Assembly (NCBI RefSeq): GCF_015070385.1
Contig: NZ_JADCSA010000003.1
Span: forward strand, 1-64,000
Length of the DNA: 64,000 nt
DNA from: Nocardioides malaquae
GTDB lineage: Bacteria > Actinomycetota > Actinomycetes > Propionibacteriales > Nocardioidaceae
Direction: 5' to 3'
A model generated the notes under the pieces. The model made no database searches. It was not told the origin of the DNA and was given only the letters and a program-made list of their open reading frames with translations. This document shows positions 7,954 through 17,125 of this stretch, one piece after another. A program made the translations under genes and the position numbers. How positions within the stretch are numbered: position 1 is the first letter of the stretch; each line of letters starts with the position of its first letter.

Positions 7954-9600
7954 ATGTCGGGAGCAGGACGGCCCCTGCTGCTGCTCGTCGGGCTCCTCCT
8001 GCTGGGCGTCCTGGCCGACGGGGCCAACGCGCCGGGGGCCTCAGGTCTGGGCCTCTTCCCGCTGGGCGGTCTGGCCCTGGTGCTGCTGCACTGCCCCGAA
8101 CCGCTGCGGCCGGCCGTGGGCGCCCTCTCGGGCGTCGCCACGGCCTCCCTCCTCTGGCAGCTGGGCACCTCCCCCGTCCTCTCCGTGGCCTTCGCGGGCT
8201 CGGGAGTCGCCGCCGCCGTGCTGGCGTTGCGCGTGGTCCGAGCCTCTGACGGGCCGCTCCAGATGCGGACCGAGCGCGACCTGCTGCGCGTGATCCTGGC
8301 CGCCAACCTGGGCGGACTCCTCGTCGGTGTCACCGCGGGTCTCGCAGCAGCCGTCGTGGGGATCGACGAGGTGGCTGCCCTGACGCTCGGCGCATTCGTC
8401 AACATGACGGCCTCGCTGGTCCTCTTCCTCCCCCTCGCGACCCACGGCCTGGAGGCCCCCTCCCTGGCGCAGTGGTCCGAGCGGGTCACGCAGTGGGTCT
8501 GCCTGGTCCTCGCCACCGTCGCCGTCTTCTCGACACCCTGGACGACGGAGTTCCCCTACGTGGTGCTGGTCCTCCTCATGTGGGCCGGCCTGCGCCTCTC
8601 CCTCCTCGAGACCCTCATCCAGCTGGTCGTCGTGCGCGTGATCGTCACCTTCTTCACCGCGCAGAACATCGGGCCCTACGTCGGCGCCACGCACAACCGC
8701 ACGCTTCCGCCCGACCTGGAGATGGTCTACGTCCAGATCTTCCTGATCACCTCCTCGGTGGCAGTGGTGGCGCTCAACATCAGCAGCGCCCGCGCGCGAG
8801 CGGAAAGCCAGCGAGAGGCCGTCGCGGAGGCTGACGCCGTCGCGGAGACCAAGCTCAACACGGTCTTCGAGGCGTTGGAGGCGGAGCGCTCGGCCCTGGA
8901 GGAGATGCGCGAGGTCGACCGGGTCAAGGACGCGTTCGTCTCCACGGTGAGCCACGAGCTGCGGACCCCGATCACCAACATCATCGGCTACACCGAGATG
9001 CTCGAGGACGGCGACTTCGGACGCCTGAGCCCCGACCAGAGCGAGGCCACCATCCGCATCGGCGACAACGGCCGCCGACTGCTCGCCCTGATCAACGACC
9101 TGCTCGACCTCTCGGCGCTGCGCTCGGCGAAGATGGAGATCTCCCGGGCGCCGGTCGACCTTGTGAAGGTGGTGCGGGCCGGCGAGCAGGCCATCCTCCC
9201 CCGGTTGCGGACCGCCGAGGTCAGCCTGGAGATGGACGTGCCGTCGGTGCCGGTGGTCATCAGCGGCGAGGCCGAGAAGCTCGAGCGCGTCGTGGTCAAC
9301 CTGATGTCCAACGCCGTGAAGTTCACCCCTCCGCTCGGCCGGGTGACGGTGCGGCTGTGGCAGGAGGCCCGCTGGGCGATCATCGAGGTCGCCGACACCG
9401 GCTACGGCATCCCGGAGAAGGACCTCAACCGGCTCTTCTCCCAGTTCTTCCGTTCCTCGGTCTCGCAGGAGAAGCACATCCAGGGCACCGGCCTGGGGCT
9501 CTCCATCGTGCGCTCCATCGTCGAGGGCCACGGCGGACAGATCGAGGTCACCTCGACGGTCAACGTCGGCACGACGTTCTGGGTCTACCTGCCGGTCTGA
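7954..9600 (+). CDS. Membrane sensor histidine kinase
   Basis: This 548-residue kinase has an N-terminal multi-helix membrane region (about residues 5-280), a coiled linker (280-325), HisKA with the acceptor His in SHELRTPITN (about 334), and HATPase_c with N box NLMSNAVKF (449-457), DTGYGI (481) and GTGLGLS (511). The membrane part aligns with that of the 5290-7389 kinase (shared ERV-QWxC and LLETLIQL-type segments), but the PAS domain is absent. ATG 7954 has GGAGGAAG 6-8 nt upstream; earlier in-frame ATGs do not. No cognate response regulator is adjacent. Confidence 0.92.
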   Translation: MSGAGRPLLLLVGLLLLGVLADGANAPGASGLGLFPLGGLALVLLHCPEPLRPAVGALSGVATASLLWQLGTSPVLSVAFAGSGVAAAVLALRVVRASDGPLQMRTERDLLRVILAANLGGLLVGVTAGLAAAVVGIDEVAALTLGAFVNMTASLVLFLPLATHGLEAPSLAQWSERVTQWVCLVLATVAVFSTPWTTEFPYVVLVLLMWAGLRLSLLETLIQLVVVRVIVTFFTAQNIGPYVGATHNRTLPPDLEMVYVQIFLITSSVAVVALNISSARARAESQREAVAEADAVAETKLNTVFEALEAERSALEEMREVDRVKDAFVSTVSHELRTPITNIIGYTEMLEDGDFGRLSPDQSEATIRIGDNGRRLLALINDLLDLSALRSAKMEISRAPVDLVKVVRAGEQAILPRLRTAEVSLEMDVPSVPVVISGEAEKLERVVVNLMSNAVKFTPPLGRVTVRLWQEARWAIIEVADTGYGIPEKDLNRLFSQFFRSSVSQEKHIQGTGLGLSIVRSIVEGHGGQIEVTSTVNVGTTFWVYLPV

Positions 9601-9631
9601 GCTGCAGGGCCAGACACCACCGGGGGCTGAC

Positions 9632-9994
9632 TCAGAGGTAGAGACCAGTCGAGCCACCCTCGAGGCGCTCGGAGGCCACGGCGTGCACGTCGCGCTCGCG
9701 CATGACGACGTAGGTCTCGCCGTGCACCTCGACCTCGGCCTTGTCCTCGGGGTCGAAGAGCACCCGGTCGCCCGCCTGCACAGCCCTCGCCTGAGGACCC
9801 ACCGCCACCACGCGCGACCAGGCCAGCCGGCGCGCGCCCATCGCCGCCGTTGCGGGGATCACGATCCCACCCGACGAACGACGTTCACCCGCCTGCTCGT
9901 CGAGCTGCACCAGCACCCGGTCATGGAGCATCTTGACCGGGGCCTTGAACCCCGACCCGTGGTCGGCGGCTCCCTGCGAGGCGGGCTCAGTCAC
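9632..9994 (-). CDS. GroES-like co-chaperonin (stand-alone)
   Basis: A 120-residue Cpn10-fold protein. It has the LHDRVLVQLDE start strand, a mobile loop with the GroEL-contact tripeptide (SSGGIVIPATA), the roof region and DKAEVEVHGETYVVMRERDVHAV near the end. Compared with a canonical 95-100-residue GroES it has an N-terminal extension of about 20 residues and a Gly/Ser-rich tail. No groEL lies nearby and the DUF3618 gene is directly upstream, so this is probably the second, stand-alone GroES homolog seen in several actinobacteria. Whether it serves GroEL is untested. Confidence 0.8.
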   Translation of the reverse strand: MTEPASQGAADHGSGFKAPVKMLHDRVLVQLDEQAGERRSSGGIVIPATAAMGARRLAWSRVVAVGPQARAVQAGDRVLFDPEDKAEVEVHGETYVVMRERDVHAVASERLEGGSTGLYL

Positions 9995-10238
9995 GGGCGA
10001 TCTTGCGCACCACCGCGAAGAGCACCACGAAGCCGGCCACGCCCGCGGCGACCTTCAGGATGTTGTCGGTGCGCGGCGCACCGGTGTCGAGGTCGACGAA
10101 GTGCGACTTGAGCGTGGTGACCTCACGGCTGACGATGGTCTTCGGGTGCACGCGGTAGAGCAACTGGTCCAACGTGTCGGTCAGTCGGTCCCGAGCCTGC
10201 TCGATCTCCCGCTCCAGGGCGGCAACGTCATTGGTCAC
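9987..10238 (-). CDS. DUF3618 domain protein
   Basis: An 83-residue protein: a charged amphipathic N-terminal helix (DVAALEREIEQARDRLTDTLDQL), the HPKTIVSREV segment typical of DUF3618, and one C-terminal transmembrane helix (about 60-78). The family is found next to phage_holin_3_6 and YtxH-like envelope genes in actinobacteria and has no established function. It overlaps the GroES-like gene by 8 bp, suggesting coupling. Confidence 0.8.
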   Translation of the reverse strand: MTNDVAALEREIEQARDRLTDTLDQLLYRVHPKTIVSREVTTLKSHFVDLDTGAPRTDNILKVAAGVAGFVVLFAVVRKIARD

Positions 10239-10400
10239 TCCGGCAGGTTACCAACCCGCGCGAGCCCGGGGCGGGGCAGGCGGATGCCGAGACGCCGGGT
10301 GCTGCTTGGGTAACGTCGGCGTCGACCACCCGACCCGAGCCGACCACTTCTCGAGCCGACCACCCTCGAGCCACGCTCGATCCACCCCGGAGGAACTCCC

Positions 10401-10871
10401 GTGAGCCACCGCCTCTCCCCCGGCGACACCGCCCCCGCCTTCACGTTGACCTCCGACACCGGCGAGCAGGTCTCGTTGGCCGACTTCTCCGGCCGTCGCG
10501 TGATCGTCTACTTCTACCCCGCGGCGATGACGCCCGGTTGCACCAAGCAGGCGTGCGACTTCACCGACTCCCTCGACGCGCTGCAGGCGGCCGGCTACGA
10601 GGTCATCGGGATCTCGCCCGACAAGCCGGAGAAGCTGGCGAAGTTCCGCGAGCGCGACCAGTTGACGATCACCCTGCTCTCCGACCCGGAGAAGGAGACC
10701 CTCACCGCCTACGGCGCCTTCGGCGAGAAGAAGCTCTACGGCAAGGTCGTCCAGGGCGTCATCCGCTCGACCGTGGTGGTCGGGCCCGACGGCACCGTCG
10801 AGGTCGCGCAGTACAACGTGAAGGCGACCGGCCACGTCGCCAAGCTGCGCCGCGACCTCGCGCTCGACTGA
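10401..10871 (+). CDS. bcp: Thioredoxin-dependent peroxiredoxin (Bcp/PrxQ)
   Basis: A 156-residue thiol peroxidase that reduces peroxides and alkyl hydroperoxides in the cytosol. The peroxidatic Cys lies in TPGCTKQAC and the resolving Cys is five residues on, the 2-Cys PrxQ arrangement. The FYPAAMTPGCT motif has Ala-Ala where FYPKDxTPGCT is more usual; Thr and Arg of the active site remain. GGAGG at 10389-10393 supports GTG 10401. It is monocistronic and diverges from the DUF3618 operon. Confidence 0.93.
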   Translation: MSHRLSPGDTAPAFTLTSDTGEQVSLADFSGRRVIVYFYPAAMTPGCTKQACDFTDSLDALQAAGYEVIGISPDKPEKLAKFRERDQLTITLLSDPEKETLTAYGAFGEKKLYGKVVQGVIRSTVVVGPDGTVEVAQYNVKATGHVAKLRRDLALD

Positions 10872-10887
10872 CCCGCCCCCGGTCGCC

Positions 10888-11703
10888 TCAGGCGACGTCG
10901 CGGCGCAGCGTCGTGACGCGACCCAGCAGCGCGAAGGCCACGGCGTACGCGAGGAGCACGAGGCCACCGGCCCACCGCGAGAGCAGGTCCGCGCCACCGA
11001 TGGCCGTGTAGATGCTCGCCCCGACGAGCGCCTCCGCGGCCGCCCCCGGCAGGTAGAGCGAGACCTGTGAGGCCACGTCGCCGAGCGCGGCGAGGCCCAG
11101 GCGCAGGAGCGGCTCGAGCAGCTGGGTGAAGGCCAGGATGATCACGATCGAGGCAACCTGGTTGGGCACCAGCGCACCGAACCCGACCCCGACCATGCCC
11201 CACAGGGCGAGCGCCAGCACCGTCAGGCCGAGCGTCTCCCACGCCTTCAGGGTGTCGAGGTAGGTCGGGGTGTCGGTGAGGAGGGAGACGCCGGCGCCGG
11301 CCAGCGTCACCCCCGCCACGCTGCAGAGCCCCAGCACCGCCCCGAAGCCCGCCTGGACCGCGATCTTCGCCAGCAGCAGCCGGCTGCGGCTGGGGTCGAC
11401 CAGCAGGCTCTGGGTCAAGGTGCCGTGCCGGTACTCGCCGGTGATGGCGAGCGCACCCAGCACCAGCGGGAAGACGTAGCCCATCGACGCGGGCAGGCCG
11501 TAGATCGACATCGTCATCGCCTCGGACGACAGTCCCTCGGCGGCCAGGCCGCCCTCCTCGACCGGCACCGAGACGCCGAAGGCCATCACGGCCCCCATGA
11601 ACGCCAGGTAGAGGAAGGCGCCGCCCGCCAAGATCCACCACAACGGGGTGGAGGTGACCTTGCGCAGCTCGACGCGGAGCGCCGCCCGGATGTGCCCGCT
11701 CAT
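10888..11703 (-). CDS. ABC-2 type transporter permease
   Basis: A 271-residue integral membrane protein with six predicted helices, including a GALAITGEYRHGTLTQSLL motif typical of ABC-2 permeases (NatB/bacitracin-type exporters). Its start overlaps the stop of the ATPase gene by 4 bp, so it forms a two-gene exporter with it. The substrate is unknown. A paralogous pair occurs at 17217-18961. Confidence 0.88.
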   Translation of the reverse strand: MSGHIRAALRVELRKVTSTPLWWILAGGAFLYLAFMGAVMAFGVSVPVEEGGLAAEGLSSEAMTMSIYGLPASMGYVFPLVLGALAITGEYRHGTLTQSLLVDPSRSRLLLAKIAVQAGFGAVLGLCSVAGVTLAGAGVSLLTDTPTYLDTLKAWETLGLTVLALALWGMVGVGFGALVPNQVASIVIILAFTQLLEPLLRLGLAALGDVASQVSLYLPGAAAEALVGASIYTAIGGADLLSRWAGGLVLLAYAVAFALLGRVTTLRRDVA

Positions 11704-12662
11704 GCCGCAGCCTCCCCGTTGTTGTTGCCCTTGTCGCCCGGTTGGCCCGCGTCCTGCTCACCGCGGGCGACGAACTCGAAGAAGGTCTGCTCCAGGTTGG
11801 CCTCGACCGCGGTGAGCTCGTGCAGCTCGAGGCCTGCGGCGAAGGCGGCGGCGCCGACCTCGGCCGCGCTCGCCCCCCGCACCCGCAGGACGTCGTTGGC
11901 GCGTTCGACCCTCCAGCCCAGGCGTTCGGCCGCCGCACCCAGCGCCGCCGGGTCGGGTCCGCTGACCCGCACGTGGGAGTCGGAGAGGTGCACCATCTCG
12001 GTGAGGCTGGAGGCGTGCACGAGGCGCCCGTTGGCGATCACCACGACGTCGTCGACGCTCGCCTGCACCTCGGCCAGCACGTGGCTCGAGACCAGGACCG
12101 TGCGCCCCTGGCCGGCGAGGAAGCGCAGCAGGTCGCGCAGCCAGATGATGCCCGCGGGGTCGAGGCCGTTGGCGGGCTCGTCGAGCACCAGCACACCGGG
12201 GTCGGCCAGCAGGGTGCCGGCCAGCGCGAGGCGCTGCCTCATGCCGAGGGAGAAGCCACCGACCTTGCGCTCGGCCGCGTCCGCGAGACCGACCTGACCG
12301 ATCACCTCGTCGATCCGGGCGTCACCCACCCCGAGGTGCGGCGCGAGCGTACGCAGGTGGGCGCGCGCCGTGCGGCCGGGGTGGAAGTTCGCCTCCAGCG
12401 ACGCTCCGACCACCCGGCCCGGGTTCGGGTGCTCGACGTAGGGGCGTCCGCCCACCAGCGCCACGCCGGAGTCGGGCCGCACCAGGCCCAGCAGCATCCG
12501 CAGCGTGGTCGTCTTGCCGGACCCGTTGGGACCGAGGAAGCCGGTGACGCGGCCGGGCGCCACGTCGAACGTGAGGTCGTCCACCGCCCTCACCGCACCG
12601 AAGGTCTTGGTCAGGCCGCGGATCTCGATCGAGGTCCCGTTGGCGGGGTGTGGGTCTCGCAT
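11700..12662 (-). CDS. ABC transporter ATP-binding protein (CcmA/NatA type)
   Basis: A 320-residue ATPase with Walker A GPNGSGKTT, an ABC signature in the variant form FSLGMRQRLALA, Walker B VLVLDEPANGLDP and the switch His in VSSHVLAEV. The C-terminal extension of about 90 residues resembles that of drug/bacitracin export ATPases. It drives the permease encoded downstream (4-bp overlap). tRNA-Leu begins 18 bp beyond its start on the other strand. Confidence 0.92.
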   Translation of the reverse strand: MRDPHPANGTSIEIRGLTKTFGAVRAVDDLTFDVAPGRVTGFLGPNGSGKTTTLRMLLGLVRPDSGVALVGGRPYVEHPNPGRVVGASLEANFHPGRTARAHLRTLAPHLGVGDARIDEVIGQVGLADAAERKVGGFSLGMRQRLALAGTLLADPGVLVLDEPANGLDPAGIIWLRDLLRFLAGQGRTVLVSSHVLAEVQASVDDVVVIANGRLVHASSLTEMVHLSDSHVRVSGPDPAALGAAAERLGWRVERANDVLRVRGASAAEVGAAAFAAGLELHELTAVEANLEQTFFEFVARGEQDAGQPGDKGNNNGEAAA

Positions 12663-12680
12663 ACCTACACTTTCGTTCGG

Positions 12681-12763
12681 GCCGGAGTGGTGGAACTGGC
12701 AGACACGCAGGATTTAGGTTCCTGTGCCCGCAGGGCGTGGGGGTTCGAGTCCCCCCTTCGGCA
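12681..12763 (+). tRNA. tRNA-Leu (TAG)
   Basis: A class II tRNA of 83 nt. Acceptor GCCGGAG pairs with CTTCGGC (12756-12762), the anticodon stem CAGGA/TCCTG encloses TTTAGGT with anticodon TAG, and a long variable arm (TGCCCGCAGGGCG region) follows. CCA is not encoded. Confidence 0.95.
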
Positions 12764-12864
12764 CCCCACGACGACGTGGCGACGTGGCGACACCGTCACG
12801 TCACGATGCCAGATCGATTCGTCCAGAGAATGACCAAGTCCGCCCACCGTGACGTGGATCACTC

Positions 12865-12870
12865 TAGTGT
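12865..12870 (+). promoter_or_regulatory. -10 hexamer of a predicted leaderless promoter (symporter)
   Basis: TAGTGT lies 8 nt before ATG 12879. It favours this start over GTG 12849, which is upstream of the hexamer. Confidence 0.5.
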
Positions 12871-12878
12871 GCGGCGAC

Positions 12879-13763
12879 ATGGACTCTGCGTTGACTGCGA
12901 TCGGCCTGCCCGTCGCCCTCGGCATCATCATGTTCGGCCTCGGGCTCGACCTCACCCCGGAGGACTTCAAGCGGGTCGGCCGGCAACCGAAGGCGGCGGT
13001 CATCGCCCTGGTCTGCCAGCTGGCGCTGCTGCCCCTGATCTGCTTCGGACTCGTCGTGGCCCTCGACCTGGAGCCGCTGCTGGGCATCGGCATGATGCTG
13101 CTGGCGGCCTCTCCCGGCGGCACGACGGCCGCGCTCTTCAGCCACCTCTTCCGGGGCGACGTCGCACTCAACATCTCGCTGACGGCGATCAACTCCCTCG
13201 TCGCCATCATCACCCTGCCGCTGATCACGGGCCTGGCGATCAGCTACTACGGCCGCAACGACGAGCTCGCGATGCCGCTGGTGGAGGTCATCCAGGTCTT
13301 CGCGATCATCCTGGTGCCGGTGGGGATCGGCATGCTCGTGCGCGCACGCCGCACCGCGTTCGCCCAGCGGATGGACAAGCCGGTCCGCATCGCCTCCGCC
13401 GTCATCCTGGCGGTCATGGTGCTGGGCGTGATGCTGGCCGAGCGCGCCAACATCACCGACTACCTCGCCCAGATCGGTGCGGTCGCCGCCCTCTTCTGCG
13501 CCACCAGCCTGGTCGTGGGCTACCTCGTGCCGAAGGTCTTCGGGGTGCCGGGCCCCCAGGCGATCGCGTCGTCGATGGAGATCGGCGTGCACAACGCGAC
13601 CCTGGCGATCTACATCGCGGTGGAGGTGCTGGGCGAGACCAAGGCCTCGGTCCCGGCCGCGGTCTACGCGATCATCATGTTCGTCTTCGCCGCCCTGTGG
13701 GGCAGCTTCGTCTCCCGTCGCGAGTCGACCCCGGCCGAGCGGCCCGCCCCCGCCAACGTCTGA
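12879..13763 (+). CDS. Bile acid:sodium symporter family transporter
   Basis: A 294-residue membrane protein with about nine to ten helices. It shows the BASS/ASBT signatures GLDLTPEDF, LLAASPGGTTAALFSHLFRGDVALNISLTA (split here by function: ASPGG and the crossover region) and EIGVHNATLAI. Prokaryotic members import organic anions such as bile acids or pantoate with Na+; the ligand here is unknown. The start at 12879 follows the leaderless promoter signal. It is monocistronic and convergent with rdgB. Confidence 0.88.
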   Translation: MDSALTAIGLPVALGIIMFGLGLDLTPEDFKRVGRQPKAAVIALVCQLALLPLICFGLVVALDLEPLLGIGMMLLAASPGGTTAALFSHLFRGDVALNISLTAINSLVAIITLPLITGLAISYYGRNDELAMPLVEVIQVFAIILVPVGIGMLVRARRTAFAQRMDKPVRIASAVILAVMVLGVMLAERANITDYLAQIGAVAALFCATSLVVGYLVPKVFGVPGPQAIASSMEIGVHNATLAIYIAVEVLGETKASVPAAVYAIIMFVFAALWGSFVSRRESTPAERPAPANV

Positions 13764-13785
13764 GGGGCGTGGCGTCCGGACCCGG

Positions 13786-14427
13786 TCAGCTGGCCGCGTC
13801 GCGCAGGTCGGCCGCGACGAGCGGGGCGATCTCGCGCAGGGCCCGACCTCGGTGCGAGATGCGGTCCTTCTCCTGGGGAAGGATCTCCGCCGAGGTCAGG
13901 CCGGAGGTCGCATACTCCTCCGGCACGAAGAGCACGTCGTAGCCGAAGCCGCCGTGACCACGGGTCTCGCGGATCACCCGTCCGGGCATCCGTCCCTCCA
14001 CGACCCGCTCGACGCCGCCGGGCGTCACCCAGGCGACGGCGCAACGGAAGTGGGCCCCGCGTCGTCCGTCGGGCACGTCGTGCAGCTGGTCGAGCAGGAG
14101 CTGGTTGTTGGCGGCGTCGCTCTTCATCCGGCCCGCCCACCGGGCCGACAGCACCCCCGGCATCCCGTTGAGGGCGTCGACGCAGAGGCCGGAGTCATCC
14201 GCCAGGGAGGGCAGCCCGGTGGCTGCGGTGCCGGCGCGCGCCTTCAGGAGGGCGTTGCCCGCGAAGGTCGGCTCGTCCTCGGCGGGCTCGTCGTAGTCGT
14301 CGACGTCGTCGAGGCCCAGCACCCGCACTCCCGGCACGTGCTCGGCGAGGATCCGCTGCATCTCAGCGATCTTCTTCGGGTTCCGCGAGGCCAGGAAGAG
14401 CTCGTGGCTCACGCCGGCGGCCCCCAT
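13786..14427 (-). CDS. rdgB: dITP/XTP pyrophosphatase (RdgB/HAM1)
   Basis: A 213-residue house-cleaning nucleotidase that hydrolyses dITP, ITP and XTP to monophosphates. Motifs: ASRNPKKIAE (phosphate loop), DEPTFAGNALLKA, LADDSGLCVDAL (metal Asp), ETRGHGGFGYDVLF and ISHRGRALRE (base recognition). The region around residues 42-50 has an acidic stretch (DDVDDYDEPAEDE). It starts 1 bp after rph ends and is clearly in its operon, the order known from mycobacteria (rphA-Rv1341). Confidence 0.95.
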   Translation of the reverse strand: MGAAGVSHELFLASRNPKKIAEMQRILAEHVPGVRVLGLDDVDDYDEPAEDEPTFAGNALLKARAGTAATGLPSLADDSGLCVDALNGMPGVLSARWAGRMKSDAANNQLLLDQLHDVPDGRRGAHFRCAVAWVTPGGVERVVEGRMPGRVIRETRGHGGFGYDVLFVPEEYATSGLTSAEILPQEKDRISHRGRALREIAPLVAADLRDAAS

Positions 14428-14428
14428 G

Positions 14429-15205
14429 TCACTCCCCCAGACCGAGGGCGTGGCGCTGCAGGCCGGTGAGGTCGGCGCAGCCCTTCGCGCCGAGCGCCAG
14501 GAGGGCGTCGAGCTCTGCGCGGTCGAAGGGCACTCCCTCGGCGGTGCCCTGCACCTCGATGAAGCGGCCGTCGCCGGTCATCACGATGTTCATGTCGGTC
14601 TCGGCCCGCACGTCCTCCTCGTAGGGCAGGTCGAGACGGGGACGACCGTCGATGATGCCGACGCTGACGGCCGCCACCGACCCGGTCAGCGCCTCGCCGC
14701 GCAACGCCCCGCGCGTACGCAGGTGCTCCACCGCGTCGTGGAGGGCGACGTACGCGCCGGTGATCGCCGCGGTGCGGGTGCCGCCGTCGGCCTGGAGCAC
14801 GTCGCAGTCGAGCTGGATGGTGTTCTCGCCGAGCGCCTTGTCGTCGATGACCGCCCGCAGGGAGCGGCCGATGAGGCGCGAGATCTCGTGCGTGCGCCCG
14901 CCGATGCGGCCCTTGACCGACTCACGGTCCGAGCGGGTGTTGGTGGCCGAGGGCAGCATCGCGTACTCGGCGGTGACCCACCCCAGGCCCGAGCCCTTGC
15001 GCCAGCGCGGCACGCCCTCGGTGACCGAGGCGGCGCAAAGCACGCGGGTGCGGCCGAACTCCACCAGCACCGAACCGGCCGGGTGGTCCTGCCACCCGCG
15101 GGTGAAGCGGATCTCGCGCAGCTGGTCGTCCGCGCGTCCGTCGGCCCGGGTGGCTGCCCCGCCTGCGTGGGCGGGGGCGGGGGCGGCGCTCGAGGTGTCG
15201 TCCAT
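14429..15205 (-). CDS. rph: Ribonuclease PH
   Basis: A 258-residue phosphorolytic 3'-to-5' exoribonuclease that trims tRNA 3' ends, acting as a hexamer. Visible are [19 protein letters not shown] at the start of the fold, [12 protein letters not shown], the phosphate-binding [18 protein letters not shown] region, [20 protein letters not shown] and a C-terminal [12 protein letters not shown] 15205 is preferred over an upstream start at 15232 because TAGGCT lies 8 nt before it. An Ala/Gly-rich N-terminal extension of about 20 residues precedes the catalytic fold. Operon with rdgB. Confidence 0.95.
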   Translation of the reverse strand: MDDTSSAAPAPAHAGGAATRADGRADDQLREIRFTRGWQDHPAGSVLVEFGRTRVLCAASVTEGVPRWRKGSGLGWVTAEYAMLPSATNTRSDRESVKGRIGGRTHEISRLIGRSLRAVIDDKALGENTIQLDCDVLQADGGTRTAAITGAYVALHDAVEHLRTRGALRGEALTGSVAAVSVGIIDGRPRLDLPYEEDVRAETDMNIVMTGDGRFIEVQGTAEGVPFDRAELDALLALGAKGCADLTGLQRHALGLGE

Positions 15206-15213
15206 GGCAGAGC

Positions 15214-15219
15214 AGCCTA
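15214..15219 (-). promoter_or_regulatory. -10 hexamer of a predicted leaderless promoter (rph)
   Basis: TAGGCT on the minus strand, 8 nt before ATG 15205; no Shine-Dalgarno sequence is seen. Confidence 0.5.
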
Positions 15220-15329
15220 GGCGAGCCACCACGGGTTGGTCGCATCCAGCAGATCGAGGTGCCAGTGTCGGTGGGGCGTCCTAGAGTGCTGAAGGCCAGG
15301 CAGGCACAGCACGTACGGGGGGGGACGAG

Positions 15330-17078
15330 ATGGCAGGGACGACTGGACGCTCGCGATCGGCCGCGATCGTCGCGGCGGTGCTGATGACGCTGGCCGTCGT
15401 CCTCACGTTGGGCAGCCCACTCCCCGCCCAGGCGAAGCCGCGGGTGACGCCCCCGGCCTCCCCGGCTCCCGGAGAGGATCCCGTGCTCGGCGCCGGTCAG
15501 CTGGTCGAGCTGGCGAAGGGCGCCCGCGACGTCCGGGTCGAGGAGTCGCCGCACGGCGCCCACGTCGCCGTGTCCTGGACGGTGCGCGCCGGCGGGCGCA
15601 GCGTGCTCTGGGCCCGGGTCAAGCGCGGCTCCACCTGGGGGCGGAAGGTCCGGCTCAGTCCACGCAAGGCGGACGTCGTGCGCCACGACGTCGACCTCGA
15701 CTCCGACGGCTCCCTGCTCGCGGCCTGGGCCGAACGGCGCGGCAAGGTCCACTCCGTCGTCGTGCGCCGCGTCGCGGGCAACAAGGCAGCCCGCCCGGTC
15801 TCGTTCCGTGCTCGGGCCCGCGGCGGACCGCAGGTCGCTGCGGGTCCGTGGCGTGACGCGGTGGCGTGGGTGACCCGGCACCGCCGCACCCTGCGCCCGG
15901 TGACCTCCGCCGACGTGGGCGCCGGTTGGTCCGGTCCCGAGGTATTGGGACCCCGGCTGCGGACGCCCGTCGTGGCCGACTCCCTGGCGCTGGACGCCGA
16001 CTCCCGCTACATGCACCTGACCTACCTCACCCGCGACCGCGGCGCGGAGGACCCGGACCGTCCCGACCAGAAGGTGCTGGCCGCCACCGCCTCCTGGTCC
16101 GTCCTGTCCCCCACCAGCGACCGGTGGGCCACCCGCCACCACCTGGGTCCGCTCCAGCGGCTGGAGCGTCCCCGCGCGCCGATGGTGGCGGTGGACCGGT
16201 CCGACGTCGCGACCCTCGTGTTCCACGACAACGCCGGCCCCCTGGCCTCGGGCGCCCGCCCCTACCCGGTGGTGCGGCTCTTCGACCCGCGTCGGTCCGG
16301 CACCCTCACCTCCCGGCTCGACGACCTGAGGTCGCTCGAGGTGACCGGCGACGACGGCCGGCCCCGGGTGCTGGCCGGCGTGCGCCACCGCGAGGGCCAC
16401 GTGCTGGCCGCCTTCGACACCAGCACGGGCCTGGCCCCGCTGCTCAAGCAGGTCACCTCCCCCGAGGTGCCCGGCGACTTCGACCCGCGCGACTGGCCCA
16501 CCTACTCCGCGTGCACCCCTGCGCGTCACTGGTTCTTCGTCTGGTCGGGCGACTGGGCCGAGATGCACTGCCTCGACAACGAGGCCGGCGACCACGTCGC
16601 CCTGCTCAACGACGCGTTCGACCCGACGCGTCCGGTCTCACGGGTCGACCCCGACCCCGCCCTCCCGGGCTCGACGGTCGAGGGTGCCGTACCCGACCCG
16701 CTGGTGCCGATCATCGTGCTCACCGAGGACCTGCCGCGCACGACGGCCGACGCGGTGTGGCTGCTCGACCACACCGCCGGGGGCACCGAGCCGCGGCCAG
16801 CGCGGCTGCGGATGAAGCAGGTACGCAGGCCGAAGCTCACCGGCAAGGCCCGGGTCGGCGCGACGCTGCGCGCCCGCCCCGGCACGTGGCGGGCGGCGCC
16901 CGCCCGGGTCACCTTCCGATGGTTCGTGGGCAAGCGGCGCATCGCCGGCGCGAAGGGGGCCACGCTGACCCTCACCCCCGCGGTGGCGGGGACGCGGATC
17001 CGCGTGACGATGACCCTCACCCGCGCCGGACACGCGCCCGTGCGAGTGACCCGACAGTCCGCGCGGGTGCGCCGCTGA
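15330..17078 (+). CDS. Secreted protein, unknown function, with C-terminal Ig-like domain
   Basis: A 582-residue protein. A Sec signal peptide (basic start, hydrophobic core about 12-30, AQA cleavage near 36) leads to a large region rich in Trp/Asp/Gly turns (SWTVRAGGRSVLWARV, LAAWAERRGK) that resembles a beta-propeller, and residues about 500-582 form an Ig-like repeat (KLTGKARVGATLRARPGTW) common in Nocardioides surface proteins. It is likely secreted or wall-associated. A TAGAGT at 15282-15287 and a G-rich leader (GGGGGGGACGAG) before ATG 15330 suggest a leadered message. No catalytic motif is recognised. Confidence 0.75.
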   Translation: MAGTTGRSRSAAIVAAVLMTLAVVLTLGSPLPAQAKPRVTPPASPAPGEDPVLGAGQLVELAKGARDVRVEESPHGAHVAVSWTVRAGGRSVLWARVKRGSTWGRKVRLSPRKADVVRHDVDLDSDGSLLAAWAERRGKVHSVVVRRVAGNKAARPVSFRARARGGPQVAAGPWRDAVAWVTRHRRTLRPVTSADVGAGWSGPEVLGPRLRTPVVADSLALDADSRYMHLTYLTRDRGAEDPDRPDQKVLAATASWSVLSPTSDRWATRHHLGPLQRLERPRAPMVAVDRSDVATLVFHDNAGPLASGARPYPVVRLFDPRRSGTLTSRLDDLRSLEVTGDDGRPRVLAGVRHREGHVLAAFDTSTGLAPLLKQVTSPEVPGDFDPRDWPTYSACTPARHWFFVWSGDWAEMHCLDNEAGDHVALLNDAFDPTRPVSRVDPDPALPGSTVEGAVPDPLVPIIVLTEDLPRTTADAVWLLDHTAGGTEPRPARLRMKQVRRPKLTGKARVGATLRARPGTWRAAPARVTFRWFVGKRRIAGAKGATLTLTPAVAGTRIRVTMTLTRAGHAPVRVTRQSARVRR

Positions 17079-17100
17079 CGAACTGCGCCGCTGACGGAGC
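17068..17100. repeat. 16-17-bp tandem duplication over a stop codon
   Basis: TGCGCCGCTGACGAAC (17068-17083) is followed by TGCGCCGCTGACGGAGC (17084-17100). The first unit contains the TGA (17076-17078) of the secreted-protein gene. Confidence 0.7.
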
Positions 17101-17125
17101 TGCGGGTCAGCTCGCCCCGTCCCGG

